DNA of 64,000 bases from Demequina rhizosphaerae. Lineage in GTDB: Bacteria; Actinomycetota; Actinomycetes; Actinomycetales; Demequinaceae. Below the pieces are notes generated by a model. That model saw only the letters and a list, made by a program, of their open reading frames with translations, searched no databases and was not told the DNA's origin. The position numbers and the translations under genes are program-made. Each line of letters begins with the position of its first letter. Position 1 is the first letter of the stretch. Of the stretch, positions 52,233 through 61,179 are shown one piece after another. The stretch covers positions 1 through 64,000 of the forward strand of contig NZ_BBMC01000003.1 of assembly GCF_000971255.1 (NCBI RefSeq), in the 5' to 3' direction.

Positions 52233-53867
52233 CTACTCGACCCAGCGGGAGGTGATCGGCAGGCGGCGGTCGCGGCCGAAGGCGAGCGCCGTCACCTTGG
52301 GGCCCGGCGGGTACTGGCGGCGCTTCCACTCCGCGCGGTCGACCAGCGACAGCACCTTGTCGACCACGGCCTCGTCGAATCCGCGCGCCAGCAGCTCCTC
52401 GCGGCCCTCGGCGTGCTCGACGTACGCGTCGAGGACCTGGTCGAGCAGCGCGTAGTCGGGCAGCGAGTCGCTGTCGCGCTGGTCGGGGCGCAGCTCCGCG
52501 GACGGCTCCTTGTCGATCGAGCTCTGCGGGATCGGCTCCACCTCGCCCCGGGAGCGCGCGAACGCGTTGCGCCACCGCGACAGCTCCCACACGCGGGTCT
52601 TGTCGAGGTCCTTGATCGGCGCGAACGCGCCCACCGCGTCGCCGTAGACGGTGGAGTACCCGACCGCGAGCTCGGACTTGTTGCCCGTCGCGAGCGTGAA
52701 CACGCCCTCCGAGTTCGAGATGCCCATGAGGATCATGCCGCGCACGCGGGCCTGGATGTTCTCCGCGGCCACGGCCGACAGCTCCATCTGCTGCTCGAAG
52801 GCCTCGACCATCGGCATGATGTGCTGCACGCGGTAGTCGGCGCCGAGGCGGTGCGCGAGATCCATGGCGTCGTCGCGCGAGTGCGGCGACGAGTAGCGCG
52901 ACGGCATCGAGACGCCGATGACGTTCTCCCCGCCGAGCGCGTCCGCCGCGATCGCCGCGACGAGCGCCGAGTCGATGCCGCCGGACAGGCCCAGCACCAC
53001 CTTCGACATCCCGCTCTTGCGCACGTAGTCGCGCAGGCCGGTCACGCACGCCCAGTAGGTCTGCTCGTCGAGCGACTCGTCGGGCGCGATCCCGGACGGC
53101 TCGGCGGCCACGCCGGCCTCCGGCACGTCCCACACCATGAGCGCGTCGGTGAAGCCGGGCGCGGACGCCACCATCTCGCCGGACGCCGACACGATGAACG
53201 AGTGGCCGTCGAAGACCAGGTCGTCCTGGCCGCCCCACAGGTTGACGTACGCCAGCGGCGCGCCCACCTCGCGCGCCCGCTTCGCGGCGAGCTCGACGCG
53301 CGTGTGGCCCTTGCCCTCCTCGAACGGCGAGCCGTTGAGCACCACGAGCAGGCGCAGGTCGCGGCCCGACAGCGCCGCGACGGTGCCGCCGTCCTGCCAG
53401 ATGTCCTCGCAGATGGCCAGGCCCACGGGGGACGATGCGGCGGTCACCACGCACGCGTCGTCGCCGGCCGCGAAGATGCGCCGCTCGTCGAACACGCCGT
53501 AGTTGGGCAGGTGGTGCTTGTTGTAGCGGGCGGCCACCTCGCCGCCCGAGAGCACCACCGCCTGGTTGAAGGGCATGCCGCCCTCCGACACCCCGAGCGT
53601 GCCGAGGATCACCATGAGCTCGCCGAGGCCCTCGGCCGCGAGCGTCGCCGCGATGTCGTCGACGGCGCGGGCGGCGGCGCGCTGGAAGCTCTCGCGCAGC
53701 GCGAGGTCCTCGATGGGATAGCCGGTCGTGGTCATCTCGGGGAACGCCACCACGTGCGCGCCGAGCGCATGCGCGGCGCGGCAGCGGTCGAGGATCAGGG
53801 CGGTGTTACCTGCGATGTCGCCCACGCAGGTGTTGATCTGGGCGAGCGCGATGCGAAGGTCGGACAT
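52233..53867 (-). CDS. nadE: Glutamine-dependent NAD+ synthetase
   Basis: 544 residues. The N-terminal nitrilase-type glutaminase domain has the triad Glu44 (FPEMTTTGYP), Lys117 (NKHHLPNYG) and Cys153 (AICEDIW). The C-terminal synthetase domain has the PP-loop LGLSGGIDSALVAAI. It converts deamido-NAD+ to NAD+ using glutamine nitrogen. TACGCT six bases before the ATG fits a leaderless message. Divergent from glnA. Confidence 0.95.
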   Translation of the reverse strand: MSDLRIALAQINTCVGDIAGNTALILDRCRAAHALGAHVVAFPEMTTTGYPIEDLALRESFQRAAARAVDDIAATLAAEGLGELMVILGTLGVSEGGMPFNQAVVLSGGEVAARYNKHHLPNYGVFDERRIFAAGDDACVVTAASSPVGLAICEDIWQDGGTVAALSGRDLRLLVVLNGSPFEEGKGHTRVELAAKRAREVGAPLAYVNLWGGQDDLVFDGHSFIVSASGEMVASAPGFTDALMVWDVPEAGVAAEPSGIAPDESLDEQTYWACVTGLRDYVRKSGMSKVVLGLSGGIDSALVAAIAADALGGENVIGVSMPSRYSSPHSRDDAMDLAHRLGADYRVQHIMPMVEAFEQQMELSAVAAENIQARVRGMILMGISNSEGVFTLATGNKSELAVGYSTVYGDAVGAFAPIKDLDKTRVWELSRWRNAFARSRGEVEPIPQSSIDKEPSAELRPDQRDSDSLPDYALLDQVLDAYVEHAEGREELLARGFDEAVVDKVLSLVDRAEWKRRQYPPGPKVTALAFGRDRRLPITSRWVE

Positions 53868-53941
53868 GGGTCAAGCGTAGGGCGCGCGGCGCGCCCGGCG
53901 ACGACACACGATCGACACATGGATGCGGCAGGATAGGCCGC

Positions 53942-55276
53942 ATGGACAAGCAGCAGGAATATGTGCTCCGCAGCGTCGAGGAGCGCGACATCCGCTTCAT
54001 CAGGCTCTGGTTCACGGACGTGCTGGGGATCCTCAAGTCGGTCGCGATCGCGCCGGCCGAGCTCGAGAACGCGTTCTCGGAGGGCATCGGCTTCGACGGC
54101 TCGGCGGTCGAGGGCCTCACGCGCGTGTACGAGGCCGACATGATCGCGAAGCCGGACCCGGCCACGTTCCAGATCCTGCCGTGGCGAGGCGAGCGCCAGG
54201 GCGCCGCCCGCATGTTCTGCGACATCTTCACGCCGGACGGCGAGCCCGCGATGTCCGACCCGCGCCAGGTCCTCAAGCGCACGCTCGACAAGGCCTCGGA
54301 CCAGGGTTTCAGCTTCTACACGCACCCCGAGATCGAGTTCTACCTCTTCAAGCAGTTCGAGAGCGGCCAGCAGCCGGTCCCCGTCGACCGCGCCGGCTAC
54401 TTCGACAACGTTCCGCGCGGCACCGCGCACAACTTCCGCCGCGAGGCGATCACGATGCTCGAGAACATGGGCATCTCGGTCGAGTTCAGCCACCACGAGG
54501 CGGGGCCCGGCCAGAACGAGATCGACCTGCGCTACGCGGACGCGCTCACCACGGCGGACAACGTCATGACGTTCCGCACGGTCATCAAGGAGGTGGCGCT
54601 CGAGCAGGGCGTGTTCGCGTCCTTCATGCCGAAGCCGCTGTTCTCCGCGCCGGGCTCGGGCATGCACACCCACATGAGCCTCTTCGAGGGGGACCGCAAC
54701 GCGTTCCACGAGCCGAGCGGCGAGATGGGCCTGTCGCTCGTGGCCCGCCAGTTCATGGCCGGCCTGCTCAGGCACGCGCCGGAGATCACCGCGATCACCA
54801 ACCAGTACGTGAACTCGTACAAGCGCCTGTGGGGCGGCGCCGAGGCGCCCTCGTACGTGTGCTGGGGCTCGAACAACCGCTCGGCGCTCGTGCGCGTGCC
54901 CGTGCACAAGCCGGGCAAGGGCCAGTCGGCGCGCGTCGAGTACCGCGCGATGGACTCCGCCGCGAACCCGTACCTCGCCTTCGCGGTCCTGCTGGCCGCG
55001 GGCCTCAAGGGCATCGAGGAGGGCCTCGAGCTGCCCGAGGGCGCCGAGGACGACGTGTGGGAGCTGTCGAACGCCGAGCGCCGCGCGATGGGCTACGAGC
55101 CGCTGCCCACCTCGCTCGCCGAGGCGATCACGGAGATGGAGCGCTCCGAGCTCGTCGCGGAGACGCTCGGGGAGCGGGTGTTCGACTTCGTGCTGCGCAA
55201 CAAGCGCGCGGAGTGGGAGGCCTACCGCGCCCAGGTCACGCCGTACGAGCTCGACACCTACCTCTCCGTCCTCTAG
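53942..55276 (+). CDS. glnA: Glutamine synthetase, type I
   Basis: 444 residues; makes glutamine from glutamate, ammonia and ATP. Beta-grasp N-terminal domain, then catalytic blocks GFDGSAVEGL, EIEFYLF, GPGQNEIDL, GSGMHTHMSL and NRSALVRVP. Where GSI-beta enzymes carry the adenylylated Tyr (NLYDLP), this one reads D-D-V-W-E-L-S, so it resembles the non-adenylylated GSI-alpha/GlnA2 type even though glnE follows 10 bases later. CAGGAT seven bases before the ATG suggests a leaderless transcript. Confidence 0.95.
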   Translation: MDKQQEYVLRSVEERDIRFIRLWFTDVLGILKSVAIAPAELENAFSEGIGFDGSAVEGLTRVYEADMIAKPDPATFQILPWRGERQGAARMFCDIFTPDGEPAMSDPRQVLKRTLDKASDQGFSFYTHPEIEFYLFKQFESGQQPVPVDRAGYFDNVPRGTAHNFRREAITMLENMGISVEFSHHEAGPGQNEIDLRYADALTTADNVMTFRTVIKEVALEQGVFASFMPKPLFSAPGSGMHTHMSLFEGDRNAFHEPSGEMGLSLVARQFMAGLLRHAPEITAITNQYVNSYKRLWGGAEAPSYVCWGSNNRSALVRVPVHKPGKGQSARVEYRAMDSAANPYLAFAVLLAAGLKGIEEGLELPEGAEDDVWELSNAERRAMGYEPLPTSLAEAITEMERSELVAETLGERVFDFVLRNKRAEWEAYRAQVTPYELDTYLSVL

Positions 55277-55286
55277 AGGGGGCGCC

Positions 55287-58286
55287 ATGAGCGCGCGCGA
55301 GGTCTCCTTCACCACGCTGCTGAGGCGTGCGGGCGCCGCCGACCCCGCGCGCGCGGCCGGCCTGGTCGAGGAGATCCAGGGCATCGTCGGGATCGAGTTC
55401 CCGGACCCGGCGACGCTCGTGTCGTACCTCGCGGACCCGGACGCGGGCCTGCTCCAGCTGGTGCGGCTCGCGGAGGCCGCGCGCGACGCCGGCCACCTCG
55501 ACACGCTCCGCGGCCTGGCGGCGACCGAGGCGGGCGCCAAGCTGGGCGTGCTGCTGGGCGGCTCGCTCGCGCTCGGCGACTTCCTCATCCGCCATCCCGA
55601 GCTGCTCGCGGACTTCACGGCGTGGGCGGACGCGCCGGCGTTCCCCGAGGTCGACGTGCGGGCTGTCCTGCTCGAGGCCGTCGGGGCAGACCCCGCGGAC
55701 GAGGCGCCGGTCGCCGCGCTCGGCGGCGCCGAGGGGCAGGTGGCGATGCGGGTGGCGTACCGCCGCGCGCTCATGCGCGTCGCCGCCGAGGATCTGTACT
55801 CGCCCGCGCCGCCGACGCTCATGCCGGCGGTCGGCGCCGCGCTCGCGGACCTCGCCGGTGCCGCGCTCGAGGCGGCGCTCGCGATCGCGCGCCACGACGA
55901 GCCGGACCACGCCGCGACGCGCCTCGCGATCATCGCGATGGGCAAGTGCGGCGCGCGGGAGCTCAACTACGTCTCCGACGTCGACGTCATCTACGTCGCC
56001 GAGCCCGCCGAGGGCGTCGAGGACGAGCGCTCGCTGCGGGTCGCCACGAGGCTCGCGGTCGCCGCCGCGAAGTTCTGCTCGGGCATGGGCATCGAGCCCG
56101 CGCTGTGGGAGGTGGACCCCAACCTGCGGCCCGAGGGCCGTGACGGGCCGCTCGTGCGCAACGTCTCCGCGCATCGTGCCTACTACGAGCGGTGGGCGGA
56201 GACCTGGGAGTTCCAGGCGCTGCTCAAGGCCCGCCCCGTCGCGGGCGACCCTGCGGTGGGGGAGCGCTACATCGAGGCGATGTGGCCGATGGTGTGGAGC
56301 GCGGTCGAGCGCGACGGCTTCGTCGAGTCCGCGCAGGCGATGCGCCGCCGCGTCGAGCAGCACGTGCCGTCCGCGGAGGCGGACCGGCAGATCAAGCTCG
56401 GCCCCGGCGGGCTGCGCGACGTCGAGTTCACCATCCAGATGCTCCAGCTCGTGCACGGTCGAGCCGACGAGTCGCTGCGCGTGCGGGGCACCCTCGACGC
56501 GCTCGCCCGGCTGCGCGCCGGCGGCTACGTGGGCCGCCCGCAGGCGGCGACGATGGACCGCTCGTACCGCCAACTCCGCGTGTGGGAGCACCGGCTCCAG
56601 ATGCGCAAGCTCACCCGCACCCACCTCATGCCCGAGGGGGACCAGGAGCGCCGGGTCCTCGCCCGCGCGTCCGGCTTCGCCACGGTGCACTACATGGACG
56701 AGGTGTGGACCGACATCCGGCGCGACGTCCGCGCGATGCACCTCGAGATGTTCTACCGGCCCATCCTGCCCGTGGTGGCACGCCTGTCCGCCGACGAGGC
56801 GCGGCTGGACGATGCGGCGGCCCGGGCCCGCCTGGCGGCGGTGGGCTTCGTCGACCCGGCCGGGGCGTACCGCCACATCCAGGCGCTCACCGAGGGCGTC
56901 TCGCGATCCGCGGCGATCCAGCGGCAGCTCATGCCGGCGATGATCGGGTGGTTCGCGCAGGGCGCGGATCCCGACGCGGGGCTGCTCGCGTTCCGCCAGC
57001 TCTCCGAGCAGCAGGCGAGCTCGCAGTGGTACCTCAAGCTCCTGCGCGACTCCGCGACGGCGGCCGAGCGGCTCGCCCGCCTGCTGTCGACCTCCGGGTA
57101 CGTCGCCCGCGCGCTGCTCGCCTCGGGCGAGGCGGTGACGTGGCTGGACCGCGACGAGGACCTCGTGCCGCGCGCCTACGAGCGGCTGTGGGGCGAGGCG
57201 GACGCGGTGCTGCGCCGCTCCAACGATCCCGCGCAGGCGATCACCGCGCTGCGCGGACTGCGCCGCCGCGAGCTGTCGCGCGTCGCCGCCGCCGACGTGC
57301 TCGGCATGATCAACGCCTCGCACGCCGCGAAGGCCGTGTCGCACGCGGCGGACATGGTGATCGAGGGCGCGCTGCGCATCGCGCAGCACCGGGTGCGGGA
57401 GGCGCGCGGCCTCGACGAGCTGCCGATCCGCTTCGCGGTCGTCGCGATGGGCCGCTACGGCGGTCTCGAGATGGGCTACCAGTCCGACGCGGATGTGCAG
57501 TTCGTGTGGGACGGGGACGCCAAGGACGGCCAGGCGATCGCGGTGCAGGTCGCGCAGGAGCTGCGGACCTTGCTCCAGAAGGTGGGGCCGCAGCCGCCTC
57601 TCGAGATCGACGCCGACCTCCGGCCCGAGGGCCGCAACGGCCCGCTCGCGCGCTCGCTCGCCTCGTGCACCGAGTACTACGGCCGCTGGGCGGACGCGTG
57701 GGAGGCGCAGGCGCTGCTGCGGGCGCGGCCCTGCGCGGGCGACCTCGAGCTGCGGGACGCCTTCGTCCGCATGATCGACGAGGTCCGCTACCCGCCCAGG
57801 CTGCCGGACGGCGCGCTCAAGCAGATGCGGCTGCTCAAGGCGCGCATGGAGGCCGAGCGCCTCCCGCGCGGCATCGACCCGCGCCGCCACCTCAAGCTCG
57901 GCCCCGGCGGCCTGTCCGACGTCGAGTGGGTGGTGCAGCTCACGCAGCTGCGCCACGGTCACGCCCACCCCGAGCTGCGCACCACCATGACGCTCGAGGC
58001 GCTCGCCGCCGCCGCGGACCTCGACCTCATCGCCCGTCCCGACGCGACCATCCTGCGGTCCGCGTGGGTGCTCGCGACGGACCTGCGCGGCGCGCTCGCG
58101 CTGCGCGGCAACGTCCGCGACACGGACGTCCTGCCCGGTGACGTGCGCGAGCTGGGCGTGCTCGCGGAGATCCTGGGCAGCACACGCTCCGGCTCGCAGC
58201 TCGACGAGCGGTACTCCCGCAACGCCCGCCGTGCCCGCGCCGTCACCGAGCGGCTGTTCTTCGGCTGGGACGAGGACGCGCGGTGA
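55287..58286 (+). CDS. glnE: Bifunctional glutamine synthetase adenylyltransferase/adenylyl-removing enzyme
   Basis: 999 residues, normal for GlnE. The N-terminal adenylyl-removing nucleotidyltransferase domain contains GKCGARELNYVSDVDVIYV (about 218-236); the C-terminal adenylyltransferase domain contains GRYGGLEMGYQSDADVQFVW (about 722-741). Each is followed by LKLGPGG(L)xDVE-type helices. ATG follows AGAGGGGGC. Forms an operon with glnA and overlaps the next gene by GTGA. Confidence 0.95.
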   Translation: MSAREVSFTTLLRRAGAADPARAAGLVEEIQGIVGIEFPDPATLVSYLADPDAGLLQLVRLAEAARDAGHLDTLRGLAATEAGAKLGVLLGGSLALGDFLIRHPELLADFTAWADAPAFPEVDVRAVLLEAVGADPADEAPVAALGGAEGQVAMRVAYRRALMRVAAEDLYSPAPPTLMPAVGAALADLAGAALEAALAIARHDEPDHAATRLAIIAMGKCGARELNYVSDVDVIYVAEPAEGVEDERSLRVATRLAVAAAKFCSGMGIEPALWEVDPNLRPEGRDGPLVRNVSAHRAYYERWAETWEFQALLKARPVAGDPAVGERYIEAMWPMVWSAVERDGFVESAQAMRRRVEQHVPSAEADRQIKLGPGGLRDVEFTIQMLQLVHGRADESLRVRGTLDALARLRAGGYVGRPQAATMDRSYRQLRVWEHRLQMRKLTRTHLMPEGDQERRVLARASGFATVHYMDEVWTDIRRDVRAMHLEMFYRPILPVVARLSADEARLDDAAARARLAAVGFVDPAGAYRHIQALTEGVSRSAAIQRQLMPAMIGWFAQGADPDAGLLAFRQLSEQQASSQWYLKLLRDSATAAERLARLLSTSGYVARALLASGEAVTWLDRDEDLVPRAYERLWGEADAVLRRSNDPAQAITALRGLRRRELSRVAAADVLGMINASHAAKAVSHAADMVIEGALRIAQHRVREARGLDELPIRFAVVAMGRYGGLEMGYQSDADVQFVWDGDAKDGQAIAVQVAQELRTLLQKVGPQPPLEIDADLRPEGRNGPLARSLASCTEYYGRWADAWEAQALLRARPCAGDLELRDAFVRMIDEVRYPPRLPDGALKQMRLLKARMEAERLPRGIDPRRHLKLGPGGLSDVEWVVQLTQLRHGHAHPELRTTMTLEALAAAADLDLIARPDATILRSAWVLATDLRGALALRGNVRDTDVLPGDVRELGVLAEILGSTRSGSQLDERYSRNARRARAVTERLFFGWDEDAR

Positions 58287-59164
58287 GGGCGCTGCGCACC
58301 GTCCTGTCGGCGCTGCTCATCCTCGCGGGCGCCTCGCTCATCGCGCTGTGGGCCGTGAGCGGCGTGGTGGTGAAGGCCGTCGAGGACGGCACCGCGGTCC
58401 ACGCCATCGCCGAGCGGGCCCTCGCCGACGACGTCATCGTCGACGCGGTGGGCGACGCGATCGCGGACGGCGCGCTCGACGCGCTCGCCGACGCCGGCGT
58501 CGACCTGTCGCTCCTGGGCCTCGACGACGTCGTGCGCTCGGCGATCGAGGGCGCCGCCCGCACGCGGGACTTCCGCACCGCCGTCCTCGCGCAGGTGGAC
58601 GATGCGCACGGTCAGTTCTCCGCCGAGCTCACCGCGGAGGAGCGCGAGCCGGGCCCGCTCGTCATCGACATCGACCCGTCGGACTACGTCAACGGCCAGA
58701 TCGACCAGATCCCGGTGGTGGGGGCGGCCGCGCCCGAGGTCACCATCGCGCCCGTCCCGGTCGAGGTGATGGACGCCGAGTCGTTCGACGACGTGCGCCG
58801 CGGCTACGGGCTCATCGAGCTCGCGCAGCGGTGGGCGCTGTGGGCGGGCCTCGCGCTCATCGTGCTCGGGCTGTTCGTCACGCAGCGGCTCCGCTGGTTC
58901 ATGGCGAAGGCGGGCCTCGCGGTCGGCGTCATCGCGGGCGCGCTGTGGCTCGCGCTGCGGTGGTGGGGCGTCGACGGCATCGCCGCGGTGCTGCCGGGCG
59001 GCGCGGACGGCACGGCCGGCAGCGCGCTCGTGCGGATCGTGAGCGAGGACACGGTCGCGATGCTCGAGGACCGGCTGAGCGTCATCGCGCTGATCGGCTT
59101 CGCGGTCGCGGCCGTCTTCCTGGTGGTCGCGCTCCTGACCCGGCCGCGCGCCCGCACCGCCTAG
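58283..59164 (+). CDS. Membrane protein of unknown function downstream of glnE
   Basis: 293 residues: one N-terminal helix (TVLSALLILAGASLIALWAV), an extracytoplasmic region of about 140 residues rich in Asp and Ala, then three helices (ALWAGLALIVLGLFV; AGLAVGVIAGALWLAL; VIALIGFAVAAVFLVVALL). GTG overlaps the glnE stop, so it is translationally coupled. No family recognised. Confidence 0.75.
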   Translation: MRALRTVLSALLILAGASLIALWAVSGVVVKAVEDGTAVHAIAERALADDVIVDAVGDAIADGALDALADAGVDLSLLGLDDVVRSAIEGAARTRDFRTAVLAQVDDAHGQFSAELTAEEREPGPLVIDIDPSDYVNGQIDQIPVVGAAAPEVTIAPVPVEVMDAESFDDVRRGYGLIELAQRWALWAGLALIVLGLFVTQRLRWFMAKAGLAVGVIAGALWLALRWWGVDGIAAVLPGGADGTAGSALVRIVSEDTVAMLEDRLSVIALIGFAVAAVFLVVALLTRPRARTA

Positions 59165-59180
59165 CCCGGCGGCGTCCCGG

Positions 59181-60086
59181 CTACCGCGCGGGGCGCGGGG
59201 CGTCGAGCAGCGGCGACAGCTGGCGGCTCGTGATCGCGCGGACGGCCTGCGCGGATCCCGCCTCGAGCGCCTCCCACAGCGCGTCGCCCGTGAGCGCCGC
59301 CGCGCCGCCCACGCGCAGCGCGTGCGACATCACGCCCGCGGCGAAGGCGTCGCCCGCGCCGTTGGGGTCGACCACGTCGACCTGGGGCGCCTCGACCCGC
59401 GCGAACGAGCCGTCGGGCCCGACCGCGATCGCGCCGCGCGCGCCCAGCGTGCAGACCGCGAGCGTCTTGCCGTCCGCCACGAGCCCGCGGAGGTAGGTCG
59501 ACGGCGCCTGGATCCGGTCGCCGTTCATCAGCACCACGTCCGCCGCCTCGAGGAACGGCCGGTGGAAGGCCTCCTCGCCGTCGTAGTCGTGGAGGTCGAC
59601 CCACACCTCGTGCGCGAGCGCCGTCACCTCCGGGATGAGGCGGCGCGAAAGGTCGGCGAGGTCGAGGAACACCGCGCGCACCTGGCCGAGCGCCTCGCGC
59701 GCGGTGGCGCGGGCGCGCCGCAGCTCCTCGTCGGGGAGCTCGCCGGCGGCCTGGAGGTAGATGGAGACCCGCTCGCCGCGCGCGGACATGAGGTTGAGGT
59801 GGCGCTCGGTCGGGCCGTCGGTCCGCGCGGCCCGCACGTCGACGCCGCAGCCCCGCAGCGCGTCCATGAGGCCTTGGCCCGTCGCATCGTCCCCTTGCGT
59901 GGTGAGGAGCAGCGTGCCGACTCCGCGGTCGACGAGGTGGAGGGCCTTGCCGGCGGAGGTGCCGCCGAGCGCGGTGGTCGAGGAGCGCGCGAAGACCGTG
60001 TGCGGCTCGGGGCGCGGGAGCTCGTCGAGCAGGACGATCTGGTTCTCGCTCGTGGGCCCGACCACGAGCACGTCGAGGTCAGTCAT
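59181..60086 (-). CDS. PfkB-family carbohydrate kinase
   Basis: 301 residues, ribokinase superfamily. The N-terminal GGTSAGKALHLVDRG and the C-terminal anion-hole/catalytic segment VDPNGAGDAFAAGV are seen; the usual Thr of DTTGAGD is replaced (DPNGAGD). The start overlaps the end of the LacI-family gene by eight bases. With the alpha-glucosidase upstream, a role in sugar phosphorylation under LacI control is inferred. Confidence 0.85.
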   Translation of the reverse strand: MTDLDVLVVGPTSENQIVLLDELPRPEPHTVFARSSTTALGGTSAGKALHLVDRGVGTLLLTTQGDDATGQGLMDALRGCGVDVRAARTDGPTERHLNLMSARGERVSIYLQAAGELPDEELRRARATAREALGQVRAVFLDLADLSRRLIPEVTALAHEVWVDLHDYDGEEAFHRPFLEAADVVLMNGDRIQAPSTYLRGLVADGKTLAVCTLGARGAIAVGPDGSFARVEAPQVDVVDPNGAGDAFAAGVMSHALRVGGAAALTGDALWEALEAGSAQAVRAITSRQLSPLLDAPRPAR

Positions 60087-61113
60087 GGCGCCCGGGCGCG
60101 ACGGCGGTCGAGCGCCGCACCGTGAGGTCGTAGGGCAGCTCGCGCGCGGTGTGCTCGTGCGGGCCCTGCGGGCGCAGCTCGGCGAGCAGCAGCTCCGCGG
60201 CGAGGCGGCCCTGCTCGACCGGCCGCTGGTCCACGGTGGTGAGCCCGAAGAACGTGCCCAGCTCGTGGCCGTCGATGCCGATCACCGACAGGTCCTCCGG
60301 CACGCGCAGGCCCAGGGAGCGGGCCGCGAGGATCGCGCCGATGGCCATCTCGTCCGACGCGGCGAAGATGGCGGTGGGACGGCGGCGGGGGTCGCCGAGG
60401 ATCTGCAGCGCGGCCTGGTGGCCGCCCTCGATGGTGAAGTCGCCGTCGAGGCGCAGCGCCGGGTCGAGCTCGATGCCGGCGGCGGTGAGCGCGTCCTCGT
60501 AGCCCTCGCGCCGGCGGGCCGGCAGGTGGAAGTCGAGGTTGAAGCCCTCGGAGCCGCCGATGAACGCGATGCGGCGGTGGCCCAGCGACGTGAGGTGGGA
60601 GGTGGCCAGGTTCGCCACGGCCCGGTCGTCGAGGCTGAGCGTGGTGACGCCGCGCAGCGGGCCGCCGAGGCCGACCATCGGCTTGCCCAGGTCGTGGATC
60701 CGGTCGAGCTCCTCGTCGGTGAGCTCGAGAGAGACCGCGATGAACGCGTCGACGCGCTTGCGACCGAGGAACTCGGAGAACAGCCGGCGGCGGCGCTCGG
60801 GATGCCGGTCGGTGTCCTCGAGGTGGTAGAGCGTGAGGTCGTAGCCCGCGTCGGCGAGCGCGCGGTGCGCGCCCTTGAGGACGCTCGCGTAGTACCAGCT
60901 GCCCAGGTACGGCATGACGATGCCGACGTTCCGGGTGCGGCCCGAGGCGAGGGACGATGCGTTGGCGGACGCGACGTAGCCGAGCGACCGGGCGGCCTCC
61001 TCGACCTTGAGCCGGGTGGCCTCGGAGACGGTGGACTTGCCTGCGAGCGCGCGCGACACGGTCGCGGTGGACACGCCGGCCAGCTCGGCGACCCGTTGGA
61101 TCGTCGCCACCAT
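60079..61113 (-). CDS. LacI-family regulator of the alpha-glucosidase cluster
   Basis: 344 residues. Helix-turn-helix TIQRVAELAGVSTATVSRAL, with the classical S-T-A-T-V-S-R recognition helix of MalR/CcpA-like regulators, and a sensor domain with LSLDDRAVANLATSHL and IGIDGHELG. ATG 61113 follows AAGGAGCC. The likely operator is at 62925-62938 before the GH13 gene. Probably responds to a glucoside or phosphorylated sugar. Confidence 0.9.
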   Translation of the reverse strand: MVATIQRVAELAGVSTATVSRALAGKSTVSEATRLKVEEAARSLGYVASANASSLASGRTRNVGIVMPYLGSWYYASVLKGAHRALADAGYDLTLYHLEDTDRHPERRRRLFSEFLGRKRVDAFIAVSLELTDEELDRIHDLGKPMVGLGGPLRGVTTLSLDDRAVANLATSHLTSLGHRRIAFIGGSEGFNLDFHLPARRREGYEDALTAAGIELDPALRLDGDFTIEGGHQAALQILGDPRRRPTAIFAASDEMAIGAILAARSLGLRVPEDLSVIGIDGHELGTFFGLTTVDQRPVEQGRLAAELLLAELRPQGPHEHTARELPYDLTVRRSTAVAPGRHD

Positions 61114-61179
61114 CGGCTCCTTCCGTCCGTGTCGGCCGCCCCGGTTCCCGGGGCGGCCGACCGCAATCCTGCGGGAATC

